Below are positions 36,988 through 46,809 of a stretch of DNA of 51,566 nucleotides, one piece after another. Each line of letters starts with the position of its first letter. Within the stretch, counting starts at the first letter, position 1. This DNA is from Hyphomicrobium sp. (GTDB lineage: Bacteria; Pseudomonadota; Alphaproteobacteria; Rhizobiales; Hyphomicrobiaceae): positions 1 to 51,566 of the forward strand of contig PERT01000022.1 in assembly GCA_002928955.1 (NCBI GenBank). The letters are read 5' to 3'. A program made the translations under genes and the position numbers. The notes under the pieces were generated by a model. The model was given only the letters and a program-made list of their open reading frames with translations. It was not told the origin of the DNA and searched no databases.

Positions 36988-37871
36988 GAGCGCTGACCGA
37001 CTCGCTTTCGATATGCAGTGATGCCGATCGGATCAAGGTGCGCGGCACACTCACCCGTGACGCGCTCGGAGTGTCCAATGAAGAGGCAGCCGCCATAGTC
37101 GAGCTTTTCAACCAAACGCTGCCAAAGACCCATCTGAGTTTCAGCAGAGAAGTAGATCATGACGTTCCGGCAGAAGATGACGTCGAACCGGCGCCGCATC
37201 GGCCAGTTTTCGAAGAGATTGAGCTGCTGAAATGAGATCAATTTCTTGATCTCGTGCGTCGCCGTGTACCTGTGACCGCTTTCGCTCGTCGACTTCGTGA
37301 AGTAGCGCGAGAGCTGCGCCGCAGGTATCTCGCGCACCTCCTCTTCGTCGTAGGTGCCAGCGGCGCCGCGCGCGACCATTTGCGAATTCACGTCAGTGGC
37401 CAAGATGCGGATGTCGAGCTTCGGGGCATCAGGCGCGACTCCAAGAATCGTCAGTGCAATGGAGTACGGCTCCTGCCCGCTTGACGAAGCACTCGACCAG
37501 ATCCGCACGGGACGGCGTTTGCGTGCAGCCTCGACCAGGGTTCCAACGAGTTCTTTGTGCAGATACTCGAAATGATGATTCTCGCGAAAGAAGTTGGTGG
37601 TGTTTGTTGTAAGCGCCTCGATCATGATCTGACGCTCGGCATTATCGCGGCTGATATGCTCGCAGTAGGCTCCGAACGATGATAGCCCGAGCGCCCGCAC
37701 GCGCTTTGCAATCCTGGAATACACAAGTGTGGATTTCGAATCCTGAAGATGAATTCCCGTCTCCTCTCTCAGCAGGTTGGAGATGAGCAGAAAATCATCT
37801 TTGGTATAGTCGAATGATCCTGCCGATCCGTGCGGCGGAGCAGACGCTGCGGCTGCAAAAGAGTTGGACAT
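36984..37871 (-). CDS. cheR: Chemotaxis methyltransferase CheR
   Basis: A 295-residue SAM-dependent enzyme that methylates receptor glutamates. The all-helical N domain (about 25-90) has LREETGIHLQDSKSTLVYSRI. The SAM-binding core has WSSASSSGQEPYSIALTI and ILATDVNSQMV; RRFDVIFCRNVMIYF follows. The insert ALVEGTL-like docking segment typical of WxxxF-binding CheR is present in approximate position (KELVGTLVEAARKR), but I cannot prove tail binding. The gene starts with a TGATG junction, overlapping cheW by 1 nt. Confidence 0.95.
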   Translation of the reverse strand: MSNSFAAAASAPPHGSAGSFDYTKDDFLLISNLLREETGIHLQDSKSTLVYSRIAKRVRALGLSSFGAYCEHISRDNAERQIMIEALTTNTTNFFRENHHFEYLHKELVGTLVEAARKRRPVRIWSSASSSGQEPYSIALTILGVAPDAPKLDIRILATDVNSQMVARGAAGTYDEEEVREIPAAQLSRYFTKSTSESGHRYTATHEIKKLISFQQLNLFENWPMRRRFDVIFCRNVMIYFSAETQMGLWQRLVEKLDYGGCLFIGHSERVTGECAAHLDPIGITAYRKRVGQRS

Positions 37872-38356
37872 CAGGCTGCCGCCTTGCCATCCGACGGCAA
37901 TACGTCGTCGAGTTGAACCAAGCTGATCATGCGGCTTTCGATCGATATCACGCCCTTGACGAATTTCGTCGCGAGTTCCGACGAAACGTTCGGAGTGGGC
38001 TGAATGGTCTCTGCCGATGTCGGGAGGATGTCGGACACGGCGTCGACGACCAAGCCGACGAGTTGGGCCCCTACTTCAGTGACGATGATGACGCTCCGCG
38101 CGGAAGGCTCACGCGGTTCGAAGCCGAACCGCACTGCGAGATCGATGACGGGTAGAACGGTGCCACGGAGGTTGATGAGGCCGCGCACGTAGGATGGAGC
38201 GTGGGGGAGAGGCGTGGCCGGCGTCCAGCCGCGGATCTCGCGAACCGCCATGATGTCGATGCAGAATTCCTGATTTCCGATACGGAAGGCCACGAGTTCA
38301 CCACCGTCGGAACTGCTCCGCCCCGCAATGGTCTTGGTATTGGGTTGATGGTTCAT
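37871..38356 (-). CDS. cheW: Chemotaxis coupling protein CheW
   Basis: A 161-residue adaptor that connects receptors to CheA. The CheW fold shows [24 protein letters not shown] at the start of the domain, [25 protein letters not shown], and [22 protein letters not shown] short N-terminal tail of about 18 residues precedes it. It overlaps cheA by 4 nt and cheR by 1 nt. Confidence 0.95.
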   Translation of the reverse strand: MNHQPNTKTIAGRSSSDGGELVAFRIGNQEFCIDIMAVREIRGWTPATPLPHAPSYVRGLINLRGTVLPVIDLAVRFGFEPREPSARSVIIVTEVGAQLVGLVVDAVSDILPTSAETIQPTPNVSSELATKFVKGVISIESRMISLVQLDDVLPSDGKAAA

Positions 38357-40554
38357 CTGATGCCTGCTCCTGTTCTCAACTCGTTGATTTGCTGTCCCGT
38401 ATCGCTTCGGGAGATACCAACGACGTCCTCAACATCGACGATCAGGGCCACACGGCCATCGCCAAGTATCGTTGCGGCGGCAATGCCCCGGATTTTCCCG
38501 TAGTTCGTCTCGACACTCTTGATCACGACCTGACGCTGGTCTTCGATGGTATCGACGAGCAACGCGTGCGTTGTCGACGTCTCGCTCTCGACGAGGATCG
38601 CTACGCCGTCCGCTTCATCGGCCAACTGCCTGCGGGCTCGGAAGCCCAACTCCGCACCGACGTCGATCAGGGGGACGAAACGATCCCGGACCTTGATGAC
38701 GCTGGCCGAGCCGCCAAGTGCGTGAACCGTTGCGGAAGCTGGCCTCAGCGTCTCGATAATGGCGGTCAAAGGCACGACCAGTGTCTGGTCGGCGACCCTG
38801 ACGACCATTCCGTCGAGCACTGCAAGCGTCAGCGGCAGGCTGAGGACGAAGCTCGATCCTTGTCCGCTTCGTGAGGAAATCGATATACGGCCACCCAATG
38901 CCTGAATGGAGCGACGCACGACATCCATCCCGACACCGCGCCCGGAAATCGCGGACACCGATTCCGATGTCGAGAATCCTGGAAGGAAAAGCAGATTGTC
39001 GATCTCGCCGTCTGACAATTCGACTCCCTGCAGCACCAACCCTTTGCTGATGGCCTTGGCCAGAACACGTTTCCGGTCGATACCCGCCCCGTCATCGGAA
39101 ATTTCAATCTGCACTCGTCCCGATCGATGCGCCGCTGACAAGCGAACGCTGCCATCCGGGCTCTTGCCGGCCGCTATCCGCGTCTCGCGCGACTCCACGC
39201 CATGGTCGACGGCATTGCGGATCATGTGCGTCAACGGGTCGGCAAGGCGCTCGATGACAGTCTTATCGAGCTCCGTCATTTCACCATCGAGACGGAGCCG
39301 AACGTCCTTGCCGGTCGCGGCGCAGACTTCACGCATGACGCGGGACATCCGCTGAAATAGGGACTTGATCGGTTGCGCACGGATCGCCATCACGCTCTCT
39401 TGAATCTCGCGAGTCAATTGCTCGAGTTCATCGAGACCGATCATCGTGCTGGATGATTTGGCGAGGCCTTCCGCGAGCACCCGTTGAGTGAGCATGGCCT
39501 GATTGATCACGAGTTCGCCGACCAGATTGATCAGACGGTCAACGCGATCGAGGTCGACGCGAATCGTCGCTGTGGCAGGCTGGCCCGAAGCCATCCCGCC
39601 GTCCTTCTGGATATCGGCCGCTGCGACTGATTCCGAAGCCAAAACCGGTGCGCTATCCGCGCGCGCTTCATGAAGTTGTCGAGTGATATCTGGAACAACC
39701 GTCAAGCTTGGCGATGGATCCGCGACAGGAACGGCAACAGCCGGCATGACCTGGGCAGGCGCATGCTCGATCAAGGCAACGCTTAACTCGCAGGCACCGT
39801 CGACAAACTCGAAAACTTCGCGCACGGCCTCAATATCGGCCGCGGTCACCAGTCGAATGGTCCATGACAGATACGAACTGTCGGGATCAAGGGAGTCCAG
39901 CGGCGGAAGTGCGTCGCAGTTGCATCGGACGCTTGTCTCGCCAAGCTTGGCGACCTCCCGTAGCAGCACGACCGGCTCGTTGGCGCTGGCATACAGTTCC
40001 TTGGACGGCCGGAATTCGATCTCATACGTCTGTTGCGGATCCGGTGGCGAGGCGACCGCTCCATCGTCGATGGAGATCGGGGTTGGCGCAAAGTCGAAAC
40101 CGAGATCGACAACTTCGGCGGGAGCCTCGGGCACTACAGTGATTTCAGGCTGGATCTGTTGCTGCGGCTTTTGCTCGATCAGTGCCTCCAACTCAGCGCC
40201 AACAGGACGCCAGAGGGCATCGTCGATGGGCGCTTCCGCACGCGATAGCCGAACGAGATCGGAGACGATGTCCAAAGCGCGCAACATGATGCGCATCGTG
40301 TCTGGCGTCGCGGACAATCGCGCCGACCTGATCAGGTCGAGCACCGTCTCGAATTTGTGGGCGAAAGAGACCAGCGCGCCGAGCTTGAACGCTCCGGCAC
40401 CGCCTTTGATTGAATGAACTGCGCGAAAAACGCCATTCACGAGCTCGTTCTCCGCCGAACCCTCGTTCATGGCGAGAAGGCCCGCCTCCATTTCGGCGAG
40501 CTGTTCTTCGCACTCCTCGAAGAACGTCTTTTTGATTGCTGCCATTGCGTCCAT
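38353..40554 (-). CDS. cheA: Chemotaxis histidine kinase CheA
   Basis: A 733-residue kinase. The P1 (HPt) domain carries phospho-acceptor His47 in [15 protein letters not shown] long middle region (about 120-300) includes [17 protein letters not shown] and [24 protein letters not shown], as in many alphaproteobacterial CheA proteins. The dimerisation helices have [15 protein letters not shown]. The ATPase has [11 protein letters not shown] (N box), DDGAGID (G1) and [12 protein letters not shown] (G2). A CheW-like P5 domain ends the protein. GGAG 9 nt before ATG 40554 decides the start over the TTG at 40575. It phosphorylates CheY and CheB. Confidence 0.95.
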   Translation of the reverse strand: MDAMAAIKKTFFEECEEQLAEMEAGLLAMNEGSAENELVNGVFRAVHSIKGGAGAFKLGALVSFAHKFETVLDLIRSARLSATPDTMRIMLRALDIVSDLVRLSRAEAPIDDALWRPVGAELEALIEQKPQQQIQPEITVVPEAPAEVVDLGFDFAPTPISIDDGAVASPPDPQQTYEIEFRPSKELYASANEPVVLLREVAKLGETSVRCNCDALPPLDSLDPDSSYLSWTIRLVTAADIEAVREVFEFVDGACELSVALIEHAPAQVMPAVAVPVADPSPSLTVVPDITRQLHEARADSAPVLASESVAAADIQKDGGMASGQPATATIRVDLDRVDRLINLVGELVINQAMLTQRVLAEGLAKSSSTMIGLDELEQLTREIQESVMAIRAQPIKSLFQRMSRVMREVCAATGKDVRLRLDGEMTELDKTVIERLADPLTHMIRNAVDHGVESRETRIAAGKSPDGSVRLSAAHRSGRVQIEISDDGAGIDRKRVLAKAISKGLVLQGVELSDGEIDNLLFLPGFSTSESVSAISGRGVGMDVVRRSIQALGGRISISSRSGQGSSFVLSLPLTLAVLDGMVVRVADQTLVVPLTAIIETLRPASATVHALGGSASVIKVRDRFVPLIDVGAELGFRARRQLADEADGVAILVESETSTTHALLVDTIEDQRQVVIKSVETNYGKIRGIAAATILGDGRVALIVDVEDVVGISRSDTGQQINELRTGAGIR

Positions 40555-40581
40555 GCGAAGACACTCCGAAGTCAATTCAGG

Positions 40582-40947
40582 TCACGGCGAAACGCGGTGA
40601 ATGGCGGCAACAAGTTTCGTCGGATCGAACGGCTTGACGATCCAGCCGGTTGCTCCCGCCTGTCGCGCCATCTGCTTTTTGGCGTCGTCGCTCTCTGTGG
40701 TCAGCACAAGGATCGGAACTCCGCGCCATCGCGAGTCGCTGCGGACCGCTTTGATCACGCCGAACCCGTCCATTCTAGGCATATTGATGTCGGTGACGAT
40801 GACGTTTGGCGTGCAGCGATTGAGTGCATCGATGCCGTCAACACCATCGACGGCCTGAACGATGTTGAAGCCGGCGTCCTCAAGAGCCAATCGAAGCATA
40901 TCGCGCATTGTTCGCGAGTCATCGATTGTCAGTATCGTCTTTTTCAT
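40582..40947 (-). CDS. cheY: Chemotaxis response regulator CheY
   Basis: A 121-residue single receiver domain. The acidic pocket is Asp9-Asp10, the phospho-acceptor Asp53 is in VTDINMPRMDG, the switch Thr is near 83 (VLTTES), and the conserved Lys is at 105 (IVKPF). It binds the flagellar switch when phosphorylated by CheA. It is the only CheY in the operon; no cheY2 is between cheB and cheD. A separate receiver protein is at 43980. Confidence 0.95.
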   Translation of the reverse strand: MKKTILTIDDSRTMRDMLRLALEDAGFNIVQAVDGVDGIDALNRCTPNVIVTDINMPRMDGFGVIKAVRSDSRWRGVPILVLTTESDDAKKQMARQAGATGWIVKPFDPTKLVAAIHRVSP

Positions 40948-40951
40948 GACA

Positions 40952-41236
40952 TCAATCCTTCACGGCGAGAAGATCAGCAGCAATACCCATAAGCTTGAGG
41001 CTTTCAGAAAACGGCGCACTCGCATTGCCAATAGCCAGAGACCGACCGTCCTGGCGCCAGGCTTGCGCCGCCGCGAGCAAGACCTGGGCGCTCATTGCGC
41101 CGAGCGACACGACGCCCTCCGCGTCGACGTTCAGATCGACGCCGCGGCGCGCAATGAGGTCATTCCTGAGTTGCGTGGCGGCCGCCGAATCGAGACGGCC
41201 GTTGAGCTTCAATGTCTTCTTGCGACGTCCCGACAT
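40952..41236 (-). CDS. STAS-domain protein, CheS-like position
   Basis: A 94-residue STAS-domain protein (KTLKLNGRLDSAAATQLRNDL, then GVDLNVDAEGVVSLGAMSAQVLLAAAQAW, and a C-terminal SESLKLMGIA). A Ser in GAMSAQ lies near the position of the phospho-acceptor of anti-anti-sigma factors. In Sinorhizobium, the similarly placed CheS binds CheA and speeds the loss of phosphate from the second CheY. That role is inferred here from position only. GGAGG within the end of the MCP gene stands 9 nt before ATG 41236. The MCP stop overlaps closely (TGAAATG). Confidence 0.82.
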   Translation of the reverse strand: MSGRRKKTLKLNGRLDSAAATQLRNDLIARRGVDLNVDAEGVVSLGAMSAQVLLAAAQAWRQDGRSLAIGNASAPFSESLKLMGIAADLLAVKD

Positions 41237-41237
41237 T

Positions 41238-43550
41238 TCAGAATTCCTCCCATCCACCGTTTGCGACTGCCTTTGCGGATGAACGCACCATCTTCGCCGG
41301 CGAAGCTTGCCTGACGGCTGTGTCCTGCTTCGTCCGATGCGGTCGGACCGGTGTGGCCGGCGACGACTTGGTCGTGGCCGATTGTCGTGCCGTGCCGGTC
41401 TCGAACCTCGAGACGAGTGTCAGCAACTCGCCCGATTTGCCCTGCAATGCCCGTGTCGCCGCCGTCGCTTCCTCAACCATTGCCGCGTTCTGCTGCGTCA
41501 GCTGGTCCATCTGAGAGACTGCTGTATTGACTTGAGAAATGGCGTTGGCCTGCTCGGTGGCGCGCGCCGCGATCTCGGCCACGACGGCGCTGATGCCGGA
41601 CACACGATCGACAATGCTTTCAAGCGATTTGCCAGTATCTCCCACAAGCTTGACGCCATCTGCCACCTGAATTGCAGAGGACGAGATGAGCGCCTTGATC
41701 TCCTTGGCCGCGGTCGCCGATCGCTGGGCAAGCGCCCGGACTTCCGAGGCGACGACGGCGAACCCACGACCTGCCTCGCCGGCTCGCGCAGCTTCGACAC
41801 CGGCGTTGAGCGCCAGTAGGTTGGTCTGGAATGCGATTTCATCGATGACGCCGATGATTTGGCTGATCTGCTGCGACGACGACTCAATCGCAGCCATTGC
41901 GTCGACTGCCTTGCGGACAACCGTTCCGCCCAATTGGGCGTCTGACCTTGCCGCTGTCACAACCGACTGGGCTCCTGCGGCGCCAGCCGCGGTCTTCTTG
42001 ATGGTATCGGTTATCTCGGCGACGGCAGCCGCGGTCTGCTCAAGGCTTGCCGCCTGATTTTCAGTCCGTCGCGAGAGATCGTCGGACGCCTGCGAAATCT
42101 CGTCGGTACCGACCTTGATGCCATCGGTGCCGAACTTGACGTCCTGGATCGTGCGCTCGAGTTGGTCGACAGCCGAATTGAAGTCCTGCTGGATCCGCTC
42201 GAATTGCGGCGCAACAGCGTCGTGAATGCGAACCCTCAGATCTCCGTCCGCAAGTCGTGTCAGTGCATCGCCGAGCAATGAGAGTGCCGCTTCGCGATTG
42301 GCCGCGTCCTGCTTCTGCTCGGTGTCCATCTTCGAAAGGCGTTCAGCGGTCCGGTTCATCTCGATCACGACATCGGCGTACTCGTCGATCACCTTGGAAG
42401 TAATCCGGTAGTCGAACTGGCCGGCAGCAAGCTTGTCCGAAGCGGCGCGGAATGCGTCCATGAAGCGCTCGTGCTCGCGGGCATAGTGTTCGTTGAGTCG
42501 GGCCGCCTCCGCGTTCTGCTTCTCGGTCTCCTCGCGCAGTCGTCGGCGCTCGACAACGCTCTCCTTGAGCCGGCGCAGCGTCTGAAGCATCTCGGCGTTC
42601 TCGTTTGTGCAGCCGTGATCGGCAAGCTCGGTCAGATCGTCCTCGCGGCTCAAGGCATCGAGTGACGTCATTTGCTGTCGGAGTTCCCCCGACATCTGAC
42701 GGGCGATCGTAAGAGCGAAAATGAAGCTCAGGATGGCGGCGAAGCCCAGCCCAGCACCCTCGATGACCAGAGCTCTCCATAAGCTTGCAATGCGCTCTGA
42801 GAGTAGCCGCTCCAATTCAGCAGAACCTGTCGAGCTAACTTTTGCCAGCCCGGTTGCGGCATCGGCCAACGAACTGCGGGCCTTTTCTACGTCGACCGCA
42901 CCAGAGATCGGATCTTTTGCTTGAGCGAGGGTCTGCAAATACGGAATGAGCGACTCGATCTTGGCCCAGGACTCTTTGCCGCCATCGGCCGAGACCAACG
43001 ATTTTGCAGATTGTGAAATCTCCCTGAGCTCCTGATGCAGTAGTGCCAACATGCTCGTCAGCAAGTGGTTCGATGTCTTTGAAGGCGCGGATTCCCTTAT
43101 GCCTTGCTCGATGCCAGCCAGAGTGTGGCCAAGGCTTGCAACGTGCAGGACGGCGATGTCGATGACGTAGTAGCTGGCCGCCTCGGGATCGAGTGCCAAT
43201 CCCGAAGTGGCTGCCACATCGAGCTTCAAATCGCGGCCTTTGGCCTGCCGGTCGAGATTGCTGCTGGCCTTGATCATGTCATCCAGGGGCCTGACCAATG
43301 GACTCTTTGCGAAATGCTGCTGGATTTGCCTGGCTTTGTCGGCGCGTTCTGCGTCCGTCGTGGCGTCCAGATAGCTTTGAACCAATTGTAGCGACCTGAT
43401 GCCTTCGCGCTCGGCCTCGGCTACTTCGATCTTCGAGAGCTTGTCGGAAGCGAAGAAATAGAACAGGGGCACGATCGGCAGAAGACTGGACAGGGCAATC
43501 AGCATCAGCCGTTTGGGGATGGACCAGTGGTGATTGATGTGATTCAGCAT
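41238..43550 (-). CDS. Methyl-accepting chemotaxis protein, first gene of che operon
   Basis: A 770-residue membrane receptor. TM1 is at about 14-36 ([19 protein letters not shown]). A helical periplasmic sensor domain (about 40-260) and TM2 (about 262-285) follow. HAMP-like and coiled-coil regions lead to the signalling domain, whose hairpin tip has [33 protein letters not shown]. The C-terminus is NGGWEEF, a probable docking tail. AAGGTG precedes ATG 43550. The ligand is unknown; no recognisable dCache or 4HB signature is seen. Confidence 0.93.
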   Translation of the reverse strand: MLNHINHHWSIPKRLMLIALSSLLPIVPLFYFFASDKLSKIEVAEAEREGIRSLQLVQSYLDATTDAERADKARQIQQHFAKSPLVRPLDDMIKASSNLDRQAKGRDLKLDVAATSGLALDPEAASYYVIDIAVLHVASLGHTLAGIEQGIRESAPSKTSNHLLTSMLALLHQELREISQSAKSLVSADGGKESWAKIESLIPYLQTLAQAKDPISGAVDVEKARSSLADAATGLAKVSSTGSAELERLLSERIASLWRALVIEGAGLGFAAILSFIFALTIARQMSGELRQQMTSLDALSREDDLTELADHGCTNENAEMLQTLRRLKESVVERRRLREETEKQNAEAARLNEHYAREHERFMDAFRAASDKLAAGQFDYRITSKVIDEYADVVIEMNRTAERLSKMDTEQKQDAANREAALSLLGDALTRLADGDLRVRIHDAVAPQFERIQQDFNSAVDQLERTIQDVKFGTDGIKVGTDEISQASDDLSRRTENQAASLEQTAAAVAEITDTIKKTAAGAAGAQSVVTAARSDAQLGGTVVRKAVDAMAAIESSSQQISQIIGVIDEIAFQTNLLALNAGVEAARAGEAGRGFAVVASEVRALAQRSATAAKEIKALISSSAIQVADGVKLVGDTGKSLESIVDRVSGISAVVAEIAARATEQANAISQVNTAVSQMDQLTQQNAAMVEEATAATRALQGKSGELLTLVSRFETGTARQSATTKSSPATPVRPHRTKQDTAVRQASPAKMVRSSAKAVANGGWEEF

Positions 43551-43979
43551 TTGGCACCTTCGCATCTGTATTGGCGTGGGTTCCGCACTGCTGCGGCCAC
43601 GATCTCAGGAGGGGGGGGTTGCGAATAGGACAGAAAACAGAACCAACCACAATCCGAGGACAAGACCTCGCGACGATTGATCGATGATTTCTGGGGGGGG
43701 CATGGCCAATGCCGCTCGAATTTAATACTCGAAGCGAATCGTCCTTCATCGGCGTGGCAAACATGCCATTGACGCACGGAGCATCAAGCCGATGTTCGAT
43801 AATTAGCCACGAGCGATAACTATATGATTAATAAGGCGTCGGTAAATACGCTCAAAATGAAAATGATCCCGTCTTCCGTATGGGCTCATTGGTGGTCGCC
43901 CCGAACCTGGACAGCACGGCCGTCAGACCAAGTGGCGGAAAAGTGGAGAATCACAGAACAACCCATCCAGATGCAGATG
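43551..43979. other. Leader of che operon with two G8 tracts
   Basis: No gene is supported in this region. It holds two runs of eight G on the plus strand (43611-43618 and 43693-43700), which are C8 in the transcribed sense of the che operon. An AT-rich segment near 43800-43840 probably contains promoter elements. Short reading frames that cross the tracts look like chance. Confidence 0.6.
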
Positions 43980-44354
43980 CTACTTCAGCTTTCCAGTAAC
44001 CGCCTCAATGCAAGCCAACATGGCGGGAGTCGTGAAAGGTTTCAGCAGGAAATTATTCAAGCCGAACTTCTTACCCTCGAGAATGATGTTCTTGTCAGCA
44101 AGGCCGGTGACAAGAATGAAGCCGACTTTGCTGGTCGGAGCATACTCACGGAGCGCCTTCAGAAGTCCAATTCCGGTCATTTTAGGCATTTGCATGTCGG
44201 AAATCACGAGCGGAGCAGGCTTGACCACCATGGCTTTGAACGCTTCCTCGCCGTCGCGTGCAATCCGATAGTTTGCAATCCCGCATTGATCGAGTGCACC
44301 GCAGATCAAGGCACGGCTTGTGCTCGTGTCGTCCACAACAAGCACATCCAGCAT
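43980..44354 (-). CDS. Stand-alone receiver-domain protein (CheY-like)
   Basis: A 124-residue single receiver domain. Asp8-Asp9 start the acidic pocket; the phospho-acceptor is Asp53 in ISDMQMPKMTG; Thr83 and Lys105 (FLLKPF) are conserved. It begins LDVLVVDDTSTSRALI. ATG 44354 is the family start, with weak ribosome-binding sequence. It is the second CheY-type protein of the island and could fill the role of CheY2 (flagellar target or phosphate sink). It lies upstream of the che operon on the same strand, but separated from it by the 430-bp leader. Confidence 0.9.
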   Translation of the reverse strand: MLDVLVVDDTSTSRALICGALDQCGIANYRIARDGEEAFKAMVVKPAPLVISDMQMPKMTGIGLLKALREYAPTSKVGFILVTGLADKNIILEGKKFGLNNFLLKPFTTPAMLACIEAVTGKLK

Positions 44355-44659
44355 ATTCTTGAAGGTCAAGGCACTCTTGCTCCAATTTATAAGACGGCTC
44401 GATCGATCGCGGTTGCCGTGCGCCATTACCCTGCGCGCACACAGCCGAGCCCTGGCTCGTGACCGCGATACCAGACGCTAAGCAGCGTGTCTTGCCAGAG
44501 GCTTGCATCCTCACAAGAACACAAGAGTACTCTCGGCAGCTCAACAGCAGCATTCGAAATTTAAGCGTTTTCTATTCATGGCAGGCTCGCGCAAGTTCAA
44601 TCATTTCAGTTGCTGGGCAACCTGAAGTCCAACATTGAATTTGAAAAGGACAATGCGCG
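44355..44659. other. Divergent intergenic region receiver / globin MCP
   Basis: Promoters for the two divergent genes should lie here. I see no clear operator. An AT-rich stretch precedes the globin MCP ribosome site. Confidence 0.4.
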
Positions 44660-46390
44660 ATGTCGCCAGTCACGGGAGCCGCAAACGTCAATAACAGCAG
44701 CGACGGCCTGCGGGAACGTCTGGGGTACATGGGCATCGACCAGGCGACATTAGAGGTGCTTCGTAGCCTGGCGCCGACGATCAACCATGTTATGGAGCCG
44801 GCACTGGACCGCTTTTATTCGGTCATCGCCGCGAAGCCGGTGCTCAAGGCATATTTCGCAGACCAGTCGCACATGCGGCGGGCAAAAAACGCCCAAATGC
44901 AGCATTGGCGCGCATTTGCTGCTGGTAAGATCGACGAATCGTACATCGCCGCCGTGCGTCGTGTCGGGGTGACACACGCCAGGATCGGCCTCGAGCCGCG
45001 GTGGTACATAGGTGGTTACGCGCTGCTTTTGGAGCAGATGTTGAAGGGAATCATCGACGCCAGGGTGCCCACTGGACTGGTTGCCCTGCGGCGGACCAGC
45101 GATAAGACGGCGCTTTCTGATGCAGTTGTCGCGGTGTCGAAAGTGGCCTTGTTGGATATGGACTATTCCATTTCCGTTTATATCGAGGCTGCCGAGGATG
45201 CCCGCCTGAAGGAGGCGCAGCAGCGCAAAGTCGCCGAGGAGGAAGCCGCTAAGGAGCACGCTCGTGGTTCTGAGCTCGCATCGAAAGCAGCCAATCTCGT
45301 CAAGCAGCACAGTGATGAACTTGATACGATTCTCGGGATCTTGAGGGGGCGCCTATCGAGCATGGCTGCCAAAGATCTCAGCCGGACCATCACCGAGACG
45401 ATGCCGGAAGCTTATCTTGCGCTGAAGGCCGACTACAACGAGGCCGTCGAACAGCTTTCCGCCGCCGTGGAGGGCGTGCGAAAGAGCGCAATCAGCATTC
45501 GCTCGGGCGCCGCGGAGATGACGACAGCATCTGACGATTTGGCGCGTCGGACCGAGCAGCAAGCGGCCAATCTGGAACAAACGACGGCGGCCCTCACGCA
45601 AGTGGCACAACAGGTTGAAGAATCGGCAGCACTTGCGTCTTCAGGCAGCAAGGTGGTCCAGGAGGCGCGGCGAGTAGCGGAGGAAGGTGGCGCTGCGATT
45701 CGGCGCACAACCGAGGCCATGCGAAATATCGAAGCGTCGTCCACAGAGATCGGAAGCATTATCGGTGTCATCGATGAGATTGCGTTCCAGACCAACTTGC
45801 TCGCGCTCAATGCCGGTGTCGAAGCTGCCCGGGCCGGCGATGCAGGACGCGGGTTCGCCGTGGTCGCATCGGAGGTTCGGGCTCTCGCTTTGCGCTCGGC
45901 CGACGCAGCGCGCCAGATCAAAACTTTGATTACGACGTCTTCGAGTCAGGTCGGCGAAGGAGTCAAACTGGTAGCGACAACGGGGGAGTCGCTCGAAAAG
46001 ATCATCGCGGAAGTGACGCAGGTCAGCGATGTGGTCGGAAAGATCGCAGATGGCAACCGGCAGCAATCCAACAACCTCAAGGAGGTAGCTGCAGCGATCG
46101 GGCAGCTGGATCTCATTACCCAAAAGAATGCGGCAATGGTGGAGCAGGCCACCGCCGCGAGCCACGCTTTGAGCACAGAGACCGACGTCCTGGGTCGGCT
46201 CGTCGAAGAGTTCGTGACCACAAACGCCGATCCGCTGCGCTCGGAATTGCGGAAGGTCGCCCCTCACGCATTCAAGCCCCCGAAGCGGGATACGTCAGCA
46301 AAGGGACATTCGGGTGTCGCGCGGAGCCAGCCGATGCTCGCGGTCGACGGAAGCACGGCCGTGGCTCAGGACGGTTGGGAGGAGTTCTAA
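44660..46390 (+). CDS. Globin-coupled, soluble methyl-accepting chemotaxis protein
   Basis: A 576-residue cytoplasmic receptor. The N-terminal globin-sensor domain (about 20-180) has HWRAFAAGKIDESY and the likely haem-ligating His106 in GVTHARIGLEPRWYIGGY. It probably binds haem and senses oxygen, like HemAT. No membrane segment is present. A coiled-coil linker (about 185-230) and a HAMP-like region follow. The signalling domain has the hairpin tip [33 protein letters not shown]. The C-terminus is AQDGWEEF. AAGGA precedes ATG 44660. It probably drives aerotaxis through CheA. Confidence 0.94.
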   Translation: MSPVTGAANVNNSSDGLRERLGYMGIDQATLEVLRSLAPTINHVMEPALDRFYSVIAAKPVLKAYFADQSHMRRAKNAQMQHWRAFAAGKIDESYIAAVRRVGVTHARIGLEPRWYIGGYALLLEQMLKGIIDARVPTGLVALRRTSDKTALSDAVVAVSKVALLDMDYSISVYIEAAEDARLKEAQQRKVAEEEAAKEHARGSELASKAANLVKQHSDELDTILGILRGRLSSMAAKDLSRTITETMPEAYLALKADYNEAVEQLSAAVEGVRKSAISIRSGAAEMTTASDDLARRTEQQAANLEQTTAALTQVAQQVEESAALASSGSKVVQEARRVAEEGGAAIRRTTEAMRNIEASSTEIGSIIGVIDEIAFQTNLLALNAGVEAARAGDAGRGFAVVASEVRALALRSADAARQIKTLITTSSSQVGEGVKLVATTGESLEKIIAEVTQVSDVVGKIADGNRQQSNNLKEVAAAIGQLDLITQKNAAMVEQATAASHALSTETDVLGRLVEEFVTTNADPLRSELRKVAPHAFKPPKRDTSAKGHSGVARSQPMLAVDGSTAVAQDGWEEF

Positions 46391-46809
46391 GCGACCGAAC
46401 GAACCGCTGCCGCGGGAGTGGGCCGCCCGCGAGGCCGACCGCGACGCCGTCATCTGCCTCGATCAAATCGCCATGGCGCCAGCCTCATCGGCAACGCCAA
46501 ACGTCTCGCGGGCTCCTACACTTGAGACTTCGAGACGGCGGCCCCGTGCCCGCGGCGAGGTGCTCCGGGGCGAGGTCCTGCGGGCCGCTGTCTGGAACCA
46601 ATCACACTTTCGGTCCAGACGTTCTGAGGTTGGGAGGCGGCCAGCTGCTGCCCAGAACCGCTGGCCTGCACCTACGGTTGACGTGCAGAATGCGATCCAT
46701 TTGAATTCTGCCTGTCATCTCAATTTGCGACGCACGTTAACTGCGCGGTAACACCCTCTGTTGCAGAGTGCCAACGTCGGTGCTGTGTGATTTTGAGAGC
46801 GGTTGGAAC
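46391..46809. other. Intergenic region before flagellin
   Basis: No supported gene. The last 75 nt contain a CtrA-like box (46737-46752) and a short inverted repeat (CTCTG-TTG-CAGAG). The rest has no recognised feature. Confidence 0.5.
46737..46752 (+). promoter_or_regulatory. CtrA-like box upstream of flagellin
   Basis: TTAA-CTGCGCG-GTAAC matches the CtrA consensus TTAA-N7-TTAAC with one mismatch. It stands 58 nt before the flagellin ATG. CtrA controls flagellar genes in many alphaproteobacteria. This is a single-site prediction. Confidence 0.42.
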
